Positions 22,278-24,226 of a DNA stretch of 24,226 bases are shown here, one piece after another; the stretch's first letter is position 1; each line of letters begins with the position of its first letter. The notes below the pieces were generated by a model, which was given only the letters and a program-made list of their open reading frames with translations, was not told the DNA's origin and did no database searches. Both the position numbers and the translations under genes were made by a program. Source of the DNA: JBCBWG01 sp964579305 (GTDB taxonomy: Bacteria > Pseudomonadota > Alphaproteobacteria > Rhizobiales > Hyphomicrobiaceae); NCBI GenBank assembly GCA_964579305.1, contig CAZOGY010000046.1:1-24226 (forward strand). Reading direction: 5' to 3'.

Positions 22278-22404
22278 TCAGCGGTCCACATCAGGCCAAC
22301 GTCTGACACAGCAATTCGCGCTGATCTCTCGCATGTTGCAGTGCAAGACGCTATCTTATGCGCCGGGAGGAGCCGGTTTCGGCGACTGCACCCGCAGGTC
22401 TCAA

Positions 22405-22423
22405 AAAAACAACATCAAAAGGA
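22405..22423 (+). promoter_or_regulatory. A-rich (ARN)n-like tract overlapping the hfq ribosome binding site
   Basis: Triplets AAA, AAC, AAC (22405-22413), then ATC, then AAA, AGG (22417-22422) give five A-R-N triplets interrupted once, running into the AAAAGGA ribosome-binding region. (ARN)n is the RNA motif bound by the distal face of Hfq, and hfq represses its own translation in several bacteria, so this is a candidate autoregulatory site. Confidence 0.4.
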
Positions 22424-22435
22424 TGGCCCGGGATC

Positions 22436-22690
22436 ATGGCTGGCGAACGCGCGCAAAGTCTGCAGGACACGTTTCTCAACACGGTCCGGAAACAAAAGAT
22501 CTCGCTCACGATTTTCCTTGTGAATGGCGTCAAGCTGCAAGGGATCGTCACTTGGTTCGACAACTTTTGCGTCCTGCTGCGCCGCGACGGCGTCTCGCAG
22601 CTGGTTTACAAGCACGCAATTTCAACGATCATGCCGAACCAGCCTGTCAGCTTGATGGACGACAGCGAGAGCCAGGACAGCGAAAGCTGA
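22436..22690 (+). CDS. hfq: RNA chaperone Hfq
   Basis: An 84-residue Sm-like protein that forms a hexameric ring and pairs small RNAs with mRNAs. Sm1 is 'LQDTFLNTVRKQKISLTIFLVNGVKLQGIVTWFDNF', quoted in part: 'LTIFLVNGVKLQG' (24-36) and 'FDNFCVLL' (41-48). Sm2 carries the invariant 'VYKHAISTI' (57-65). Q9 and F41, used for RNA binding on the proximal face, are present. The acidic C-terminal tail 'DDSESQDSES' is short, as usual in alphaproteobacteria. ATG 22436 follows AAAAGGA by 12 bases; the nearer GGGA may also help. An A-rich tract upstream may allow self-regulation. hflX follows after 139 bases, the conserved hfq-hflX order. Confidence 0.97.
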   Translation: MAGERAQSLQDTFLNTVRKQKISLTIFLVNGVKLQGIVTWFDNFCVLLRRDGVSQLVYKHAISTIMPNQPVSLMDDSESQDSES

Positions 22691-22829
22691 GGCGGTCTGG
22701 CGAGTTGAAACGGAAACGATCTGACGAGACGCCGCGTGCGCGCGGTGCGGTCGCTGGATAGGCACGCGCCACGTCGACCGCCCCATCGTATGTCATTGAA
22801 ACCACCCGTGAACAGGAGCCACGCGCGGA

Positions 22830-24224
22830 TTGGCATCCTCTTTCGACGATGATCGGCGTCGGCCGACTTTCGGCTCAGACGTCGTAGCGGAGCCTGATAA
22901 GCCGGCGACGCGGGCCTTGGTCCTCGTGCCGGATCTGCGACGCTCTGCGGGGCAGCGGTCGGCGGCTGGACGTGGCGGTGATGTCATAGAGCATTCGCCA
23001 GCGGAGCGTTTGGTTGAGGCCAGCGAGCTTGCGCGCGCAATCGACCTTGATGTCATAGAGGGCTTGGTCGTGCCGGTTCCGACGCCGCGTGCGGGCACGC
23101 TATTTGGCACAGGCAAGATCGAGGAGTTGGGCGCCCTGATCGATGCTGAGGAGATCGGGCTGGTCATTGTTGATCACGCGATTACCCCCATTCAGCAGCG
23201 CAATCTCGAAACGGCCTGGAACGCTAAGGTTCTGGATCGCACAGGGCTTATTCTTGAGATCTTTGGTCGGCGTGCGCGGACGCGGGAAGGTCGCCTGCAA
23301 GTTGAACTGGCGCACTTGACCTATCAGCGCGGCCGGCTTGTGCGCTCATGGACCCACTTGGAGCGTCAGCGCGGTGGTTTCGGGTTTCTCGGTGGGCCTG
23401 GTGAAACGCAGATTGAGACCGACCGCCGGCTTATCCAGGAGCGCATCGACAAGATCCGGTCTGAACTTGATGTCGTGGTGCGCACGCGCGATCTGCATCG
23501 GGCTGGCCGCAAGCGCGTGCCGTACCCGATCGTTGCGCTTGTTGGGTATACGAACGCGGGCAAGTCGACGCTGTTCAACGCCATGACGGACGCTGACGTG
23601 TTTGCGAAGGATCAAGTGTTTGCCACGCTGGATCCGACAATGCGCGAAGTCACCCTTGAGAGCGGCCGGAAGTTGATCCTGTCGGATACCGTTGGGTTCA
23701 TATCGCATTTGCCGACGATGCTCGTTGCTGCGTTTCGCGCAACGTTGGAGGAGGTGGTGAACGCGGATCTGATCCTCCACGTGCGAGACATCTCGCATCC
23801 GGAAACGGAGGCGCAAAAGGCCGATGTGGAGGGCGTTCTGGCCGATCTGGGTATCGATGCGCAAATGGCCGAAGCGCCTCTGTTGGAGGTCTTGAACAAG
23901 GTCGATCAGCTCGGCGACGACGCGCTTGAAGTCCTGCGCAACTCCAACGTACAGCGCAATCAGCCGGGCGTTTTGATTTCTGCGTTGCGCGGTGTTGGCT
24001 TGGATGACTTGCGTGCGGCTATCGACGCGCGGCTTGCCGTTGCCGACGTGACCATGGCCTTACGTTTGGCGCCGGGGCAGGGGCGCATACGCAACTGGAT
24101 CTACGAGCATGCGGAGGTGTTGCGCGTCACCAGTGATGACGACGGCAGCCAGCGGTTCGAGATCAGACTGACACCGGAGCGCAAGGGCCAGCTTGACGCC
24201 CAGCTTGCGGCTGCTGGCTCATAA
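22830..24224 (+). CDS. hflX: Ribosome-splitting GTPase HflX
   Basis: A 464-residue GTPase that binds the 50S subunit and splits stalled ribosomes under stress. The N-terminal HflX domain (about 27-170, 'GTLFGTGKIEEL', 'LTYQRGRLVRSW') leads through 'GGPGETQIETDRR' into the G domain: G1 'GYTNAGKS' (239-246), G3 'DTVGF' (286-290) and G4 'NKVD' (356-359). A C-terminal domain follows, ending in TAA at 24222-24224, so the gene is complete. The start is a TTG at 22830: an in-frame TGA at 22809-22811 excludes an earlier start, no ATG or GTG lies between them, and GGAG (22815-22818) lies 11 bases upstream. The TTG start at that spacing suggests modest translation. Confidence 0.95.
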   Translation: MASSFDDDRRRPTFGSDVVAEPDKPATRALVLVPDLRRSAGQRSAAGRGGDVIEHSPAERLVEASELARAIDLDVIEGLVVPVPTPRAGTLFGTGKIEELGALIDAEEIGLVIVDHAITPIQQRNLETAWNAKVLDRTGLILEIFGRRARTREGRLQVELAHLTYQRGRLVRSWTHLERQRGGFGFLGGPGETQIETDRRLIQERIDKIRSELDVVVRTRDLHRAGRKRVPYPIVALVGYTNAGKSTLFNAMTDADVFAKDQVFATLDPTMREVTLESGRKLILSDTVGFISHLPTMLVAAFRATLEEVVNADLILHVRDISHPETEAQKADVEGVLADLGIDAQMAEAPLLEVLNKVDQLGDDALEVLRNSNVQRNQPGVLISALRGVGLDDLRAAIDARLAVADVTMALRLAPGQGRIRNWIYEHAEVLRVTSDDDGSQRFEIRLTPERKGQLDAQLAAAGS

Positions 24225-24226
24225 AG

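Noticed and set aside
22258..22761. Open frame in another phase across all of hfq
   Set aside because: Hfq is unmistakable in the neighbouring frame; the alternative product resembles nothing and has no ribosome binding site.
1..24226. tRNA, rRNA, CRISPR, insertion sequence or prophage genes
   Set aside because: I looked on both strands and saw no T-loop-like consensus in a cloverleaf context, no regularly spaced repeats, and no transposase, integrase or phage-like product.

Overview
The window looks like a chromosomal segment of an alphaproteobacterium, most likely of the Hyphomicrobiales (Rhizobiales) type. Three things point there: rhizobial-type porins with a short coiled coil behind the signal peptide; a fused IspD-IspF enzyme; and the gene order dusB-ntrB-ntrC-ntrY-ntrX-trkA-D-amino-acid aminotransferase-hfq-hflX, which is typical of that class. 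The order assignment is an inference. I see no mobile element, CRISPR array, tRNA or rRNA.

Region 1 (1-4435) encodes envelope proteins: the 3' end of one porin, a gene-free kilobase, a complete second porin, a small secreted protein whose last residues resemble the first strand of that porin, and a small lipoprotein with a Lys/Ala/Pro tail. Each of the four genes is followed by a recognisable intrinsic terminator, so they look like single-gene transcripts. Region 2 (4436-6952) holds two tandem GlsB/YeaQ-type membrane proteins, lipoyl synthase lipA and a COQ10/RatA-like START-domain protein.

Region 3 (6953-9430) has a minus-strand MarR regulator and a CinA-type nicotinamide-nucleotide amidase. 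A terminator sits between them, directly against the amidase ribosome binding site. Divergent from marR is an enolase-superfamily sugar-acid enzyme resembling D-galactarolactone cycloisomerase. The marR/enolase spacer carries a repeated motif that could be the MarR operator. A 480-base stretch without a recognisable gene follows.

Region 4 (9911-24224) is the conserved core. ispDF (minus) diverges from dusB-ntrB (4-base overlap) and ntrC. A roughly 800-base non-coding gap with several strong inverted repeats separates ntrC from ntrY-ntrX. Then come trkA (K+ uptake), D-amino-acid aminotransferase, hfq and the ribosome-splitting GTPase hflX. NtrB/NtrC and NtrY/NtrX are two related two-component systems for nitrogen (and probably redox) control. 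NtrC keeps the sigma-54 contact motif GAFTGA and NtrX has lost it.

I found no clearly new multi-gene system. The points most worth a second look are non-coding: a GCAC/GTGC palindrome just upstream of dusB-ntrBC, the terminator abutting the cinA/pncC start, the repeated marR/enolase motif, the inverted repeats between ntrC and ntrY, a perfect 10-bp hairpin upstream of trkA, and an A-rich (ARN)n-like tract overlapping the hfq ribosome binding site.
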